Assembly (NCBI GenBank): GCA_900542445.1
Contig: UQNN01000004.1
Coordinates: 117,954-181,953 of the forward strand
Direction of reading: 5' to 3'
Length of the DNA stretch: 64,000 nt
From: an uncultured Eubacteriales bacterium
GTDB taxonomy: Bacteria > Bacillota > Clostridia > Christensenellales > Aristaeellaceae
Below are positions 18,479 through 27,629 of this stretch, piece after piece. The first letter of the stretch is position 1; each line of letters starts with the position of its first letter. A program made the translations under genes and the position numbers. The notes under the pieces were generated by a model that saw nothing but the letters and a program-made list of their open reading frames with translations, had not been told where the DNA came from and did no database searches.

Positions 18479-18589
18479 TTTCGCATGGGTGCGCGCCCTT
18501 GCAAGAGGATGAAAGCAGGGCGGCAGTCTGTCCATGCTTTGCGAAGCGATCAAAGCAATCAATGAAAGACGGGGAATCTAAGAACGTCA

Positions 18590-18640
18590 GCCTTCTGGCA
18601 GCGTTTGGGGCAGAGCCCCGACGCATTCTCTCCGTCGAAA
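18590..18640 (+). repeat. GC-rich intergenic palindromic repeat, partial copy
   Basis: GGCAGCGTTTGGGGCAGAGC and CCCGACG match the second half of the family (compare 21.49 kb in reverse). It lies between rnjA and the YlbF-like gene, ending just before the ribosome-binding site. Confidence 0.5.
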
Positions 18641-18655
18641 AAAGGAAGTTGGAAC

Positions 18656-19009
18656 ATGAACATTTACGATACGGCCCACAAACTGGCCGAAGAAATCAGG
18701 AAAAGCGACGAATGCGTGCATCTGGCCGAGCTGCGCGAACGCGCCTACGCCGATGAGACCAACCGCCTGCTGCTGGACGAATATAAGCGTTTGCAGGTGC
18801 AGCTGCAAATGAGCATGGTCGGCGCGGCGGGCGAAATGCCCAGCGAGGATATGCAGCGGTTTCAGCAGCTGGCCTCGTTGCTGTATATGAACAGCGACGT
18901 GCAGGCTTACTTGATGGCGGAAATGCAGATGCAGAAGACGCTGGCGGATATCTTTAAGATTTTGACCGAGGCCGCGGGCATCCGCTTTGACGTGCCCGAA
19001 AAGCCCTGA
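18656..19009 (+). CDS. YlbF/YmcA family protein
   Basis: Small all-helical protein (117 aa) of the YlbF/YmcA family (DUF964). In Bacillus subtilis YlbF, YmcA and YaaT form a complex that acts with RNase Y in mRNA maturation and affects sporulation and competence. The pattern YDTAHKLAEEIRKSDE at the start and the paired Met/Gln-rich helices fit. ATG at 18656 follows AAGGAAG. It sits just after rnjA, another mRNA-decay gene, and before mltG. Which of the paralogues it matches cannot be told. Confidence 0.75.
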   Translation: MNIYDTAHKLAEEIRKSDECVHLAELRERAYADETNRLLLDEYKRLQVQLQMSMVGAAGEMPSEDMQRFQQLASLLYMNSDVQAYLMAEMQMQKTLADIFKILTEAAGIRFDVPEKP

Positions 19010-19027
19010 ACCGGGAGGAAAGCGACA

Positions 19028-20227
19028 TTGGCGAAGAAGAAAAAGAAACGCCCCGTCCACGACGCGGAGGAACGCGAGCTGCTGGAAAGCAGGCGGTACG
19101 GCTTTTTCTGGTATGACTGGATCTGGCGGATTCTGCGGCCGATTCTGGTGTTTACCTGCTCGTTTGTCATCATCTGCGGGCTGGTCTATACCGGATGGCA
19201 GAAGGTGGACGACATGTTCTTTTCGCCGATGGACAGCGCGGACGGGCAGACCGTCGCTTTCAGCGTGAAATCCGGCAGTTCACTTTCCGCCGTCAGCCGC
19301 AATCTGGAAGAGGCCGGACTCATCCATAACCATACCGTGTTCAAATACATGGCGGATTTTATGGGCATGGGCCAGAAAATCCAGAGCGGCGACTACGAGC
19401 TTTCCCGCGCAATGTCCGCGACGGAGATTCTCGACCAGCTGATTTCCGGCGACGGCAAGCCGCTGACGACCACCATCACCATCATTCCCGGCTGGACGGT
19501 GGAGGATGTGGCCCGCTATCTGGTGGAATTGAAAATCCTCGGCAATACGGATGAATTCCTCAGCCTGTGCAAATCGGGCGAGAGTTACAGCGGGTATTAC
19601 TTCATCGAAGAGATGATGAAAACCGACACGGTCAGCCAGCGCAGATACGCGCTGGAAGGCTATCTGTCGCCGAATACCTATGAGATTTATACCAGTTCGA
19701 GCGCGGACACCATCATCAAGCGTCTGCTGACGCAGATGGAAGCGGCGTATCTGACCGGATACGACGAACGCGCACAGGAACTGGGCATGACGATGGACGA
19801 GGTCATCACGCTGGCTTCGATGATCGAGAAGGAAGCCAAGAAGAGCGATTTCGCCAAGGTCAGCGCGGTTTTCCATAACCGGCTCAAGGCGGATATGACG
19901 CTGGGTTCGGACGTGACCATCAAATACGCGACCGGATCGGAAAAGATGGTGCTCGGCGACAGCGAGCTTTCCGTCAACTCGGCATATAACACGTACACCC
20001 GCAAAGGACTGCCGGTCGGCCCGATCTGCAACCCGTCGATGGACGCGATTGTCGCGGCGCTGTATCCGGACGAGCAGTATGTGGCGCAGAAGTATCTGTA
20101 TTTCTGCTCGACCGACCCGGCTTCCGGCGAACTGCATTTCTCCAAGACGCTGGAAGAGCATAATGCCGCTGTGGCGATGTATCGCCCGCTGTGGGAGGAA
20201 TACGACAGGAGCCGCGGACTCAATTAA
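19028..20227 (+). CDS. mltG: Endolytic murein transglycosylase
   Basis: Membrane-anchored YceG-like enzyme thought to cut nascent glycan strands and end their growth. A basic N-terminus is followed by one membrane segment at residues 38-60, then a LysM-like part (VKSGSSLSAVSRNLEEAGLI) and the catalytic domain with the conserved Glu in ASMIEKEAKK near residue 265. YTRKGLPVGPICNPS matches the conserved C-terminal loop. Translation probably starts at TTG 19028, after GGGAGGAAAG. It is 11 bases before the peptidase U32 gene, a common pairing in Firmicutes. Confidence 0.93.
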   Translation: MAKKKKKRPVHDAEERELLESRRYGFFWYDWIWRILRPILVFTCSFVIICGLVYTGWQKVDDMFFSPMDSADGQTVAFSVKSGSSLSAVSRNLEEAGLIHNHTVFKYMADFMGMGQKIQSGDYELSRAMSATEILDQLISGDGKPLTTTITIIPGWTVEDVARYLVELKILGNTDEFLSLCKSGESYSGYYFIEEMMKTDTVSQRRYALEGYLSPNTYEIYTSSSADTIIKRLLTQMEAAYLTGYDERAQELGMTMDEVITLASMIEKEAKKSDFAKVSAVFHNRLKADMTLGSDVTIKYATGSEKMVLGDSELSVNSAYNTYTRKGLPVGPICNPSMDAIVAALYPDEQYVAQKYLYFCSTDPASGELHFSKTLEEHNAAVAMYRPLWEEYDRSRGLN

Positions 20228-20238
20228 CGGAGGACAAG

Positions 20239-21474
20239 ATGAAAACAATGCCTTCTCTGCTCGCGCCTGCGGGCAACATGAGGGCGCTTCAAACGGCGCT
20301 GCGCTTCGGTGCAGACGCCGTTTATTGTGGCGCGAAACAATACGGCCTGCGCGCACAGGCAGGGAATTTTGACGAAAAGCAACTTGAGCAGGCTGTCACG
20401 CTGGCGCATGCGGCGGGCGCTCAGGTCAATCTGACGCTCAACATTTTTGCCTTTGACGGCGACCTTGACGGCATGGTGCGCACGGCGAAGGCGGCGCGCG
20501 ACATGGGTGTGGATGCGGCGATCATCTCCGACCTTGGCGCGATCGCGCGGATTGCGCGGGAGGCGCCGGGACTGGATATTCACGTAAGCACACAGGCGAG
20601 CACGACGAACAGCGAATCCGCGCGGGTATACAAGGCGCTGGGGGCGAAGCGCGTCGTGCTGGCGCGGGAGATGACGTTCGACCAGATCGAGGCGATGAGC
20701 GCGGCGGTCGGCGATGAAATCGAGCTGGAATCGTTCATTCACGGCGCGGCGTGCATGTCGTATTCGGGGCGGTGCATGCTGTCCAGCTTCCTGACGGGGC
20801 GGAGTGCGAACCGCGGCGCGTGCAGCCAGCCGTGCCGATGGACATACACCCTGCATGAGCGGACGAGGCCGGACGAAGCGATGCCCATTGAAGAGGACGA
20901 GCGGGGCACGGCGATTCTCTCCAGCCGGGATATCTGCATGATGGATCATCTGCCGCGGCTGATGGAGAGCGGCATCTGTTGCTTCAAGGTTGAAGGGCGG
21001 ATGAAGACGGAAATCTACATTGCGACGGTCGTCGGGGCGTATCGCCGGGCGATGGACGCGTATGCAAACGATCCGGAAGGCTACAAGGCGAACGCGGCGC
21101 TGCAAAAGCGGCTGCGCGGCGAGCTGGACAAGATCAGCCATCGGGTATACGACACGGGCTTTTATTTCGGCCAGCCGAAGGTCTGCGGCGAGGCGGTCGG
21201 CGTGACACAGGAAGCGGAATACATGGGCTATGTGCTGGATGTTTCCGGCGGGGAAGCGCTGGTGGAGATGAAGAACCGTTTCTTTGTCGGCGACGAGCTG
21301 GAAACGGTTACGCCGAAGGGGAGCGAAAAGCTGGTCATCGAGGACATTGTGCTTGAGCGAACGGGCAAGCACGTCGGTGTGGTGAATGTGCCGATGGAGC
21401 GGGTGCGGATTCCCTGCGGCGGCAAGCTTGCGGCAGGCGACATGCTGCGCGGGCCGGTGCGCAACAGGGCGTGA
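20239..21474 (+). CDS. Peptidase U32 family protein
   Basis: U32 proteins, once called collagenases, include Fe-S proteins for RNA or quinone hydroxylation (RlhA, UbiU/V, TrhP). The signature ESFIHGAACMSYSGRC is followed by GRSANRGACSQPCRW, giving the Cys set that binds the cluster in relatives. The N-terminus LLAPAGNMRALQTAL begins the TIM-like barrel, and the last 80 residues form a small beta domain. The 411-aa length suits the TrhP-like type, which hydroxylates U34 of tRNA; that is inference. ATG follows ACGGAGGAC, 11 bases after mltG. Confidence 0.88.
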   Translation: MKTMPSLLAPAGNMRALQTALRFGADAVYCGAKQYGLRAQAGNFDEKQLEQAVTLAHAAGAQVNLTLNIFAFDGDLDGMVRTAKAARDMGVDAAIISDLGAIARIAREAPGLDIHVSTQASTTNSESARVYKALGAKRVVLAREMTFDQIEAMSAAVGDEIELESFIHGAACMSYSGRCMLSSFLTGRSANRGACSQPCRWTYTLHERTRPDEAMPIEEDERGTAILSSRDICMMDHLPRLMESGICCFKVEGRMKTEIYIATVVGAYRRAMDAYANDPEGYKANAALQKRLRGELDKISHRVYDTGFYFGQPKVCGEAVGVTQEAEYMGYVLDVSGGEALVEMKNRFFVGDELETVTPKGSEKLVIEDIVLERTGKHVGVVNVPMERVRIPCGGKLAAGDMLRGPVRNRA

Positions 21475-21487
21475 GGGAGGACGAGGG

Positions 21488-21690
21488 GGACGTTGGGGCT
21501 CTGCCCCAAGCCCCGGCAGGGAACTGAGTTCCCTGCACCTTCCGTTTTACGCATTGCGATGCAATGCGTGGAATGACGCAGATGACTTCGGTTTTCCCTG
21601 TTTATCGCGAAGCGATAAACAAGAGGGAGTCTGGGGTCTTAGACCCCAGGCAGGTTTGGGCGGCAGCCCAACGTTGCCCCAACCGTAACC
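21488..21690 (+). repeat. Composite of GC-rich intergenic palindromic repeats
   Basis: The stretch strings together GGGGCTCTGCCCC, CAGGGAACTGAGTTCCCTG, GCATTGCGATGCAATGC, TTTATCGCGAAGCGATAAA, TCTGGGGTCTTAGACCCCAG and TTGGGCGGCAGCCCAA. It begins at the U32 gene end and runs into the 3' end of the minus-strand gene, whose last codons it encodes. Confidence 0.75.
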
Positions 21691-23441
21691 CAGCTCCGAT
21701 ACGGCGCGGCGACGGGAGAACGCCAGAAAAGCGGGAAAAAAGCGTGTGCGCAAAGCACGTCGCAGAACATCAGAAACGCCCACGAATCGTCGGGCGTTTT
21801 TGCTTTTTCCGGCAGGGACAGAAACCCGTGCGGATGGGTGATGAAACAGGCCGCGCTCACCCGGCAGAGCGGCAGAAACAGCGCATTCTGCGCCTGCACG
21901 CCATCCAGAATGACGGCCAGCCACGACGATGGATCTTCCGGAACGCAGAGCTGCTCAATCTGTGTTGGAAGTTCGCGAAGCGCCGCATCGCAGTCGCCCA
22001 TGCGCTCGCGGATGTATTGCGCGGCGGCCAGCGCACAGGCGGTTTCGTGCGCGTCAAACGGGCGGCGCTGCAAATCAGGCAGAAGCGCCAGCATGCGCCG
22101 CGCGGCTTCGTCCGGTTCCAGAAAATCGAGCATGCAGCCGCCGCAAGCGACGAGCATCGAGCGCCCCGGCAGGGCATGATCGACGGGCAGGTCAAACGCT
22201 TCCCGCGCAAGCTGCAAAACGCGCGCGCGTTCGTCGGCGCTGAGCGGAATGCGCTCGGTTTCCGGCAGGTTCAGCGCGCGGAAAAGCGGAGGCGCGGCCA
22301 GCCAAAGCAGCGAAGCAAAGAGCAGCGGCGCAAACGCATGCAGGCTGAGAAACGCGATGGGGATCAGCGCCGCGCCGCAGAGGGCGCAGGCAGACGGCGT
22401 TTGCGCGCCGCGCGGGAAACGAATGCGCAGAAGCGGCGAACGAGCCAGTTTGTGCGCAAAAAAGGAGTTGAACGCACAGACGGCGGTCATCGGCAGAAAA
22501 GCGGCGCGCACGAGCGCGGCGGGAAGCAGCCGGGGATGCAGCAGGGCGTAAGGCTCAAGCAGCGCCAGCACGGCAAGAAACTCCAACCCTGTGACAGCGG
22601 CGAGAAACAGCAGAAAGAGCCGAAGCATGGGGGCAAGCAGCATGAGCCTTTGCAGCCCGGTCAGCTTGGGTAAGCGGCAGAGCGCGTCGAAAAAGCGCGC
22701 GGTCTGCCGAAAGGACCGTTGCAGGGAGGGCGTGTCTTCGGCGACGAAAGCGGCTTCAGGCCAGAGCGGACAGGCGTCAAGAGACGAGGCTTTTTCAAGC
22801 AGGGAAAAAGCCTTGGCGGAAGCGAGCAGGACGCGATCCGAAATCAGCGCGCGGTTCTGGCGGGCAAGGCGGTGGCGGAGCGCGGCCAGCCCTTCCGAAA
22901 AGGAAAAATCCGGCAGGCGGGCCAGCAGCGGCGCGCGGTCATGAAGCGGAGGCAGCACGCGTGCGGCGAGCAGACCGGATTCATCCAAAGCGGCCGACAT
23001 GCGAGGAAGAACGTCCGGCGCACAGGAGACGTCCGCGGGACAGAAGAGCACGGAGGAAAACTGCCCCGCCAGAGACGCGGGCGAAAAACTGGCGGCGGCG
23101 AAGGAAGCCAGTGTCTGGCCGCGATCAAGCAGGGCGGAAACCGTCTGCACGGGCGAAATCGGCTGGCTTTCGCCCAGATACAGCCGCGACGCATCGTCCC
23201 AGACGCGTCTGCGAACGAGCAGCAGAAAGCGCCCGGCGCGCGCGTCGGCGGCCATTACGGCGCTTTGCAGCGCGCGCAGAAGCGGTTCATCCTCCGGCAT
23301 GACGGCGGCAAAGGCATCCGGCAGGTCGCACAGCGCCAGCAGCGCATCGGCCGAAGCGCGCATGGCCAGCATGCGGCGGGACAGCAGGTGGACATCCGCC
23401 AACGTGCGCGGCGAAGCGGTGAGAACACAGAGCATGGACAT
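21639..23441 (-). CDS. Large membrane protein, possibly a degenerate relative of cyclic-beta-glucan synthase
   Basis: A 600-aa Leu/Ala-rich protein with hydrophobic segments around residues 285-320, 325-350 and 380-410. The order of features recalls the glycosyltransferase module of NdvB-type cyclic beta-1,2-glucan synthases: FLLLVRRRVWDDASRLYLGE, then a beta strand, then VLFCPADVSCAPDVLPRM where NdvB has its DxD motif, then membrane helices. The DxD is not intact, so activity is doubtful. ATG at 23441 follows AAAGGAGG by seven bases. The last 13 or so residues come from an intergenic repeat. The family assignment is by eye only. Confidence 0.55.
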   Translation of the reverse strand: MSMLCVLTASPRTLADVHLLSRRMLAMRASADALLALCDLPDAFAAVMPEDEPLLRALQSAVMAADARAGRFLLLVRRRVWDDASRLYLGESQPISPVQTVSALLDRGQTLASFAAASFSPASLAGQFSSVLFCPADVSCAPDVLPRMSAALDESGLLAARVLPPLHDRAPLLARLPDFSFSEGLAALRHRLARQNRALISDRVLLASAKAFSLLEKASSLDACPLWPEAAFVAEDTPSLQRSFRQTARFFDALCRLPKLTGLQRLMLLAPMLRLFLLFLAAVTGLEFLAVLALLEPYALLHPRLLPAALVRAAFLPMTAVCAFNSFFAHKLARSPLLRIRFPRGAQTPSACALCGAALIPIAFLSLHAFAPLLFASLLWLAAPPLFRALNLPETERIPLSADERARVLQLAREAFDLPVDHALPGRSMLVACGGCMLDFLEPDEAARRMLALLPDLQRRPFDAHETACALAAAQYIRERMGDCDAALRELPTQIEQLCVPEDPSSWLAVILDGVQAQNALFLPLCRVSAACFITHPHGFLSLPEKAKTPDDSWAFLMFCDVLCAHAFFPLFWRSPVAAPYRSWVTVGATLGCRPNLPGV

Positions 23442-23585
23442 GGCGCGCCTCCTTTGCCCGTATCCTGCCCGAAAAAGGGGCGGCGGTATGCGCATAAAGC
23501 GGATATGCAGCGCATAAAAATCAGAAAGGCGGGAGGAAAATGCCCGAAACCAACAAAAAAACGCTTCAATACCACGGATTGAGGA

Positions 23586-23614
23586 TTGAAAAGCCCGAGG
23601 CCCCGTGCTATAAT
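23586..23614 (+). promoter_or_regulatory. Sigma-A-type promoter of tig
   Basis: TTGAAA, a 17-base spacer and TATAAT lie about 60 bases before the tig start. No CtsR-like or CIRCE-like direct or inverted repeat is visible around it. Confidence 0.75.
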
Positions 23615-23674
23615 ATAAGATAGCGTTTTGGGATTTCCGGGGCGCAACCATTACCGTAGAGGAGCATAAAGATC

Positions 23675-24961
23675 ATGAGCACCACTGTTGAAAAGATTTC
23701 CAGCAATAAGGTGAAACTTTCCTTTGACATCGACGCGGCCAAGTTTGACGAGGCGATGGGCAAGGCATACATCAAGGTGCGCGGCCAGGTCGCGATCCCC
23801 GGCTTCCGCAAGGGACACGCCCCGCGCAAGATGATTGAGAACATGTACGGCGAAGGCGTTTTCTATGACGAGGCCTTCGAGCTGATCTTTGACGAAGTTT
23901 ACGGCCCGGCCATCGACGAGAACAAACTTGAGGTCGTCGACCGTCCGCAGGTCGATATCCAGCAGATCGGCACCGGCAAGAACCTGCAGTTCACCTGCGA
24001 AGTGTTCGTCAAGCCGGACGTGACCCTGGGCGAGTACAAGGGCGTCGAGGTCAAGAAGGAACACACCCTCGTGACCGAGGACGATGTGAACGCCGAAATC
24101 GAGAAGGAGCGCAATAAGCAGGCTGCGGAAGTCTCTGTGGACGATCGCGCGGTTGCCGAGGGCGACACCGTGAACCTCGATTACTCCGGCAGCGTGGACG
24201 GCGTGAAGTTTGCGGGCGGTACCGCCGAGGGCCAGACCCTCAAGATCGGCAGCCACACCTTCATTCCGGGCTTTGAAGAGCAGATGGTCGGCATGAACAT
24301 CGGCGAAGAGAAGGACCTCAACGTGACCTTCCCGACCGAGTATCATGCGCCCGATCTGGCAGGCAAGGAAGCCGTTTTCCACGTGAAGGTCAACAGCATC
24401 ACCGAGACCCAGCTGCCGGCGCTTGACGACGATTTCGCCAAGGATATCAGCGAGTTTGACACGCTGGACGCATATAAGGCTGACGTTCGCGCCAAACTGG
24501 AAGCTCAGGCGGCCGAGCGCGACAACAACGCCTTCACCAACGCGGTGATCGAGAAGGTCATGGCGAACGCCACCGTCGAGATTCCGGACGCGATGGTCGA
24601 GCGCCAGATCGATTCTATGGTTCGCAACTTTGAGGCACGTCTGGCTCAGCAGGGCCTCAAGCTCGCCGACTTCATGAAGTACACCGGCCAGGATGAGAAG
24701 AGCTTCCGCAATCAGTACCGCGATCAGGCCGAGAAGAGCGTGCGCGCGAACCTCGTGCTGGAGGCGGTCGAAAACGTCGAGAAGTTTGAGGCGGCCGAGG
24801 AAGAGATCGACGCCGAGATCGAGAAGTTTGCCAAGCAGATCGGCCAGAATGTCGAGGATCTCAAGAAGAACCTGACGGAAGGTGACCGCGAGTATTTCAA
24901 GGCTGACGTCATCCGCGATAAGGCCGTGAAGTTCCTCTGCGACAACGCCAAGGCCGAGTAA
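23675..24961 (+). CDS. tig: Trigger factor
   Basis: Ribosome-bound chaperone and peptidyl-prolyl isomerase. The N-terminal ribosome-binding domain includes IPGFRKGHAPRKMIENMYG, with the GFRxGxxP loop that docks on protein L23. The FKBP domain lies around residues 160-245 (GDTVNLDYSGSVDGVKFAGG), and the C-terminal part is the helical chaperone cradle. The 428-aa length is normal. ATG at 23675 follows GAGGAG. Codon use here is strongly biased toward C-ending codons, as in highly expressed genes. clpP and clpX follow in the classical order. Confidence 0.96.
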   Translation: MSTTVEKISSNKVKLSFDIDAAKFDEAMGKAYIKVRGQVAIPGFRKGHAPRKMIENMYGEGVFYDEAFELIFDEVYGPAIDENKLEVVDRPQVDIQQIGTGKNLQFTCEVFVKPDVTLGEYKGVEVKKEHTLVTEDDVNAEIEKERNKQAAEVSVDDRAVAEGDTVNLDYSGSVDGVKFAGGTAEGQTLKIGSHTFIPGFEEQMVGMNIGEEKDLNVTFPTEYHAPDLAGKEAVFHVKVNSITETQLPALDDDFAKDISEFDTLDAYKADVRAKLEAQAAERDNNAFTNAVIEKVMANATVEIPDAMVERQIDSMVRNFEARLAQQGLKLADFMKYTGQDEKSFRNQYRDQAEKSVRANLVLEAVENVEKFEAAEEEIDAEIEKFAKQIGQNVEDLKKNLTEGDREYFKADVIRDKAVKFLCDNAKAE

Positions 24962-25044
24962 GCAACTCAAAAGCTGTACGCATATTTATATCTGAAGCAG
25001 ATTCCTGATACAGACAGCCGGATTGCGCAGCAATTCAGCCTGGC

Positions 25045-25110
25045 GGGAGATCCAGGAACCTCAGGTTCTTGGCGGAGGTTGGGGCAGCGCCCCAGCCGTC
25101 TGCTCGACTC
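25045..25110 (+). repeat. GC-rich intergenic palindromic repeat, copy between tig and clpP
   Basis: CCAGGAACCTCAGGTTCTTGG followed by GGTTGGGGCAGCGCCCCAGCC repeats the module seen at 15.72 kb. It lies in the middle of the tig-clpP spacer. Confidence 0.7.
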
Positions 25111-25138
25111 CAAATAAACGCCTGTTAAGGAGGCGTCC

Positions 25139-25744
25139 ATGATGACCAATAATAACTATTACTTTGAACCCAGCGTCATTGAAAAGACGCCTTACGGCGA
25201 ACGTTCTTATGACGTTTACTCCCGCCTGCTGAAAGACCGCGTGGTCTTTCTGCGCGGCGAGGTGAACGAGGCGCTGGCCAACAGCATCGTCGCCCAGCTG
25301 CTCTTTCTGGAAATGGAAGACCCGGACGCCGATATCTCCATGTACATCAACAGCCCCGGCGGCAGCGTGACGGACGGCATGGCGATTTTTGATACCATGC
25401 GCTACGTCAAGCCGAAGATCCGCACCGTGTGCCTCGGCATGGCCGCCTCGATGGGCGCGTTCCTGCTGATGGCGGGCGAACCGGGCATGCGCCTTGCTCT
25501 GCCCAACAGCGAAGTGATGATTCATCAGCCCAGCGGCGGCGCAAGCGGACAGGCTACCGACGTGCAGCTGCACGCTCAGTGGCTGCTGCGCACCAAGGGC
25601 AAGATGAACAAGCTGATGAGCGAAATGACCCATCAGCCGCTGGAGCGCATCGAGCGCGACGTGGAACGCGATTACTTCATGACGGCCGAAGAGGCGCTTG
25701 CCTACGGCATCATCGACGAAATCTACCAGCCGCGCAAAAAGTAA
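25139..25744 (+). CDS. clpP: ATP-dependent Clp protease proteolytic subunit
   Basis: Serine peptidase that forms the two-ring chamber fed by ClpX. The catalytic Ser is in [11 protein letters not shown] near residue 102, His in [10 protein letters not shown] near 127, and Asp near 176. The conserved GG at [15 protein letters not shown] forms the oxyanion region. The 201-aa length and lack of an internal membrane segment mark it as cytosolic. Two adjacent ATGs are possible; AGGAGG suits either. The gene sits between tig and clpX and is separated from clpX by a weak hairpin at 25754-25785. Confidence 0.96.
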   Translation: MMTNNNYYFEPSVIEKTPYGERSYDVYSRLLKDRVVFLRGEVNEALANSIVAQLLFLEMEDPDADISMYINSPGGSVTDGMAIFDTMRYVKPKIRTVCLGMAASMGAFLLMAGEPGMRLALPNSEVMIHQPSGGASGQATDVQLHAQWLLRTKGKMNKLMSEMTHQPLERIERDVERDYFMTAEEALAYGIIDEIYQPRKK

Positions 25745-25753
25745 GCGAAAGCG

Positions 25754-25785
25754 TTCTCCCTTCCCGCCAAGGGAGGGGAGAATTT
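25754..25785 (+). terminator. Weak hairpin between clpP and clpX
   Basis: TTCTCCC and GGGAGAA arms with inner CCC/GGG pairs, followed by TTTGCTTTTA. It may give partial termination or stabilise the clpP mRNA end. Confidence 0.4.
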
Positions 25786-25826
25786 GCTTTTATGCCAAGT
25801 GAAATCAATGTTTTCTGAGGTGCGAA

Positions 25827-27146
25827 ATGCCGAGAGATAAGGACGAAACCCGGCAGCCGCGCGTGGCGCGCTGCTCCTTCTGCGACAAAACGCAGGATCA
25901 GGTTCGCCGCATCATTGCGGGCAACGGCGTGTATATCTGCGATGAGTGCATCGCGCTGTGCCAGGAGATCATCGCCGATGATCTGGGGACTGCGCCGAGC
26001 CAGGAACCGCAGAATCTGCCCAAGCCTGCCGAAATCAAGGCGGTGCTCGACGAATACGTGGTCGGCCAGGATAAGGCCAAGCGCGCGCTCGCCGTTGCCG
26101 TCTACAACCACTATAAGAGGATCAACGCGCCCAAAAAGCGCGGCGACGTGGAGCTGCAAAAGAGCAACATCGTCATGGTCGGCCCGACCGGCTGCGGCAA
26201 GACGTTCCTGGCGCAGTCGCTGGCCAAAATCCTCAATGTTCCCTTTGCTATCGCGGATGCGACCAGCCTCACCGAGGCAGGTTACGTCGGCGAGGACGTG
26301 GAAAACATTCTGCTGCGCCTGATTCAGAATGCCGACTACGACATTCAGGCGGCCCAGCGCGGCATCATCTATATCGACGAAATCGACAAGATTGCCCGTA
26401 AGAGCGAGAATCCGTCGATCACGCGCGATGTTTCCGGCGAAGGCGTGCAGCAGGCGCTGCTCAAAATTATCGAGGGTACGGTTGCCAGCGTGCCGCCGCA
26501 GGGCGGACGCAAGCACCCGCATCAGGAGTTCATCCAGATCGATACGACGAATATTCTTTTCATCTGCGGCGGCGCGTTTGACGGGATCGATAAGATCATC
26601 GAAAAGCGCGAAGGGGCTGGCTCCATCGGCTTCGGCGCGGAAGTTAAGAGCAAGGAAAACCGCAACGTGGGCGAGGTGCTCAAGGACATTCGTCCGGAAG
26701 ACCTGCTCAAGTTTGGCCTGATTCCGGAGTTTGTCGGCCGTCTGCCGATTATCGTGACGCTGGATAACCTCGACGAAGACGCGCTGGTGCGCATTCTGAC
26801 CGAGCCGCGCAACGCCCTGTGCCGTCAGTACAGCAAGCTGATGGAGATGGACGGCGTGGATCTGGAGTTTGAGCCGGACGCGCTCAAGGCGATTGCGGCT
26901 AAGGCGATTGCCCGCAAGAGCGGCGCACGCGGTTTGCGCGCGATCATCGAGGATGCGCTGATGGGCACGATGTTCGATCTGCCGTCCCGCAGCGATGTGG
27001 CGAAGGTCGTCGTCACGCCGGAGGTTATTGCCGAGGGCAAGGAGCCGACGCTCGTGCCGGGCGAACCCAAGCGCAAGCTGCCCGCGGGCAAGACCCGCCG
27101 GGAAGGCGACACCGCAGCGGCGAACAGAAGGCCGTCGGTTTCCTAA
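25827..27146 (+). CDS. clpX: ATP-dependent Clp protease ATP-binding subunit ClpX
   Basis: AAA+ unfoldase that feeds ClpP. The N-terminal zinc-binding domain has [11 protein letters not shown] and CDECIALC. Walker A is GPTGCGKT near residue 116, Walker B is [11 protein letters not shown], and the IGF-type loop that docks on ClpP is present as GSIGFGAEV. The GYVGEDVE pore loop is intact. The C-terminal tail after residue 410 is basic and disordered. ATG at 25827 follows a modest GAGG. A strong terminator follows. Confidence 0.97.
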   Translation: MPRDKDETRQPRVARCSFCDKTQDQVRRIIAGNGVYICDECIALCQEIIADDLGTAPSQEPQNLPKPAEIKAVLDEYVVGQDKAKRALAVAVYNHYKRINAPKKRGDVELQKSNIVMVGPTGCGKTFLAQSLAKILNVPFAIADATSLTEAGYVGEDVENILLRLIQNADYDIQAAQRGIIYIDEIDKIARKSENPSITRDVSGEGVQQALLKIIEGTVASVPPQGGRKHPHQEFIQIDTTNILFICGGAFDGIDKIIEKREGAGSIGFGAEVKSKENRNVGEVLKDIRPEDLLKFGLIPEFVGRLPIIVTLDNLDEDALVRILTEPRNALCRQYSKLMEMDGVDLEFEPDALKAIAAKAIARKSGARGLRAIIEDALMGTMFDLPSRSDVAKVVVTPEVIAEGKEPTLVPGEPKRKLPAGKTRREGDTAAANRRPSVS

Positions 27147-27157
27147 AACATCATGAT

Positions 27158-27203
27158 TTCCCCATATCTGTGCTCCAATGAGGACAGACATGGGGATTTT
27201 TTT
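27158..27203 (+). terminator. Terminator of tig-clpP-clpX
   Basis: TCCCCATATCTGTG pairs with CAGACATGGGGA (one bulge), followed by seven T. Confidence 0.85.
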
Positions 27204-27215
27204 GATATGGGCATC

Positions 27216-27244
27216 TTGACAAATACCCCCATGGGGTGTATGAT
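27216..27244 (+). promoter_or_regulatory. copZ promoter with CsoR-type operator
   Basis: TTGACA, 17 bases and TATGAT. Between them lies ATACCCCCATGGGGTGTAT (27223-27241), a near-perfect palindrome of the C-rich/G-rich kind bound by copper sensors of the CsoR family. A bound repressor would block polymerase, so copper should induce copZ. Confidence 0.82.
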
Positions 27245-27294
27245 GGGGACGCAAATCGGTTAGTACGAGCTAATTTCAAAAGGAGTGTTCATAG

Positions 27295-27555
27295 ATGGAA
27301 AGAATTACGGTTGAAGTCAGCGGCATGATGTGCGGCATGTGTGAAGCCCATATCAACGACGCGGTGCGCAAGGCGTTCCCCGACGTGGAGAAGGTCAATT
27401 CCTCCCGTGCGAAAAATCAGACGGAAATTATCAGCAAGAATCCGCTGGATGAAGAAAAGCTGAAAAAGGTAATCGCCGATACAGGCTATGAAGTCGGCGC
27501 AATTCGCACTGAGCCGTATGAAAAGAAGGGCCTGTTTGGGTTCCTGCATAAGTAA
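27295..27555 (+). CDS. copZ: Copper chaperone, heavy-metal-associated domain protein
   Basis: An 86-aa HMA-fold protein that binds Cu(I) and delivers it to exporters or sensors. GMMCGMCEAHINDAV carries the CxxC metal site near residues 13-16, with an extra Met before the first Cys. A C-terminal addition (EKKGLFGFLHK) lies beyond the usual 70-residue fold. No CopA ATPase or csoR gene is next to it here, which is unusual because copZ often sits with copA. Regulation by the operator just upstream is a strong inference. Confidence 0.85.
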   Translation: MERITVEVSGMMCGMCEAHINDAVRKAFPDVEKVNSSRAKNQTEIISKNPLDEEKLKKVIADTGYEVGAIRTEPYEKKGLFGFLHK

Positions 27556-27562
27556 AGGCCGA

Positions 27563-27589
27563 AGCCCTCGTCCGCGAGGGCTTTTTTTC
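27563..27589 (+). terminator. Terminator of copZ
   Basis: AGCCCTCG and CGAGGGCT arms, a four-base loop and seven T. Confidence 0.9.
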
Positions 27590-27629
27590 TGCCCAAACAC
27601 ATAAGCTCTTCCGAAAAGGGGGAGAGGCC

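Noticed and set aside
16730..18562. 610-codon minus-strand frame opposite rnjA
   Set aside because: Composition is typical of a GC-rich shadow (His, Arg, Val, Ala), and rnjA on the plus strand is intact.
21564..22673. 369-codon plus-strand frame opposite the GT84-like gene
   Set aside because: Arg/Gln/Lys-rich shadow; the minus strand has a good ribosome-binding site, membrane helices and a consistent protein.
23540..23623. 27-codon plus-strand frame with GGGAGGAAA before its ATG
   Set aside because: It runs through the tig promoter and ends just after the -10 box; no sign of conservation, so it is probably chance.
25754..25785. Strong terminator separating clpP from clpX
   Set aside because: The stem is short with mismatches and the T-run is broken; tig-clpP-clpX is kept as one operon with at most partial termination.
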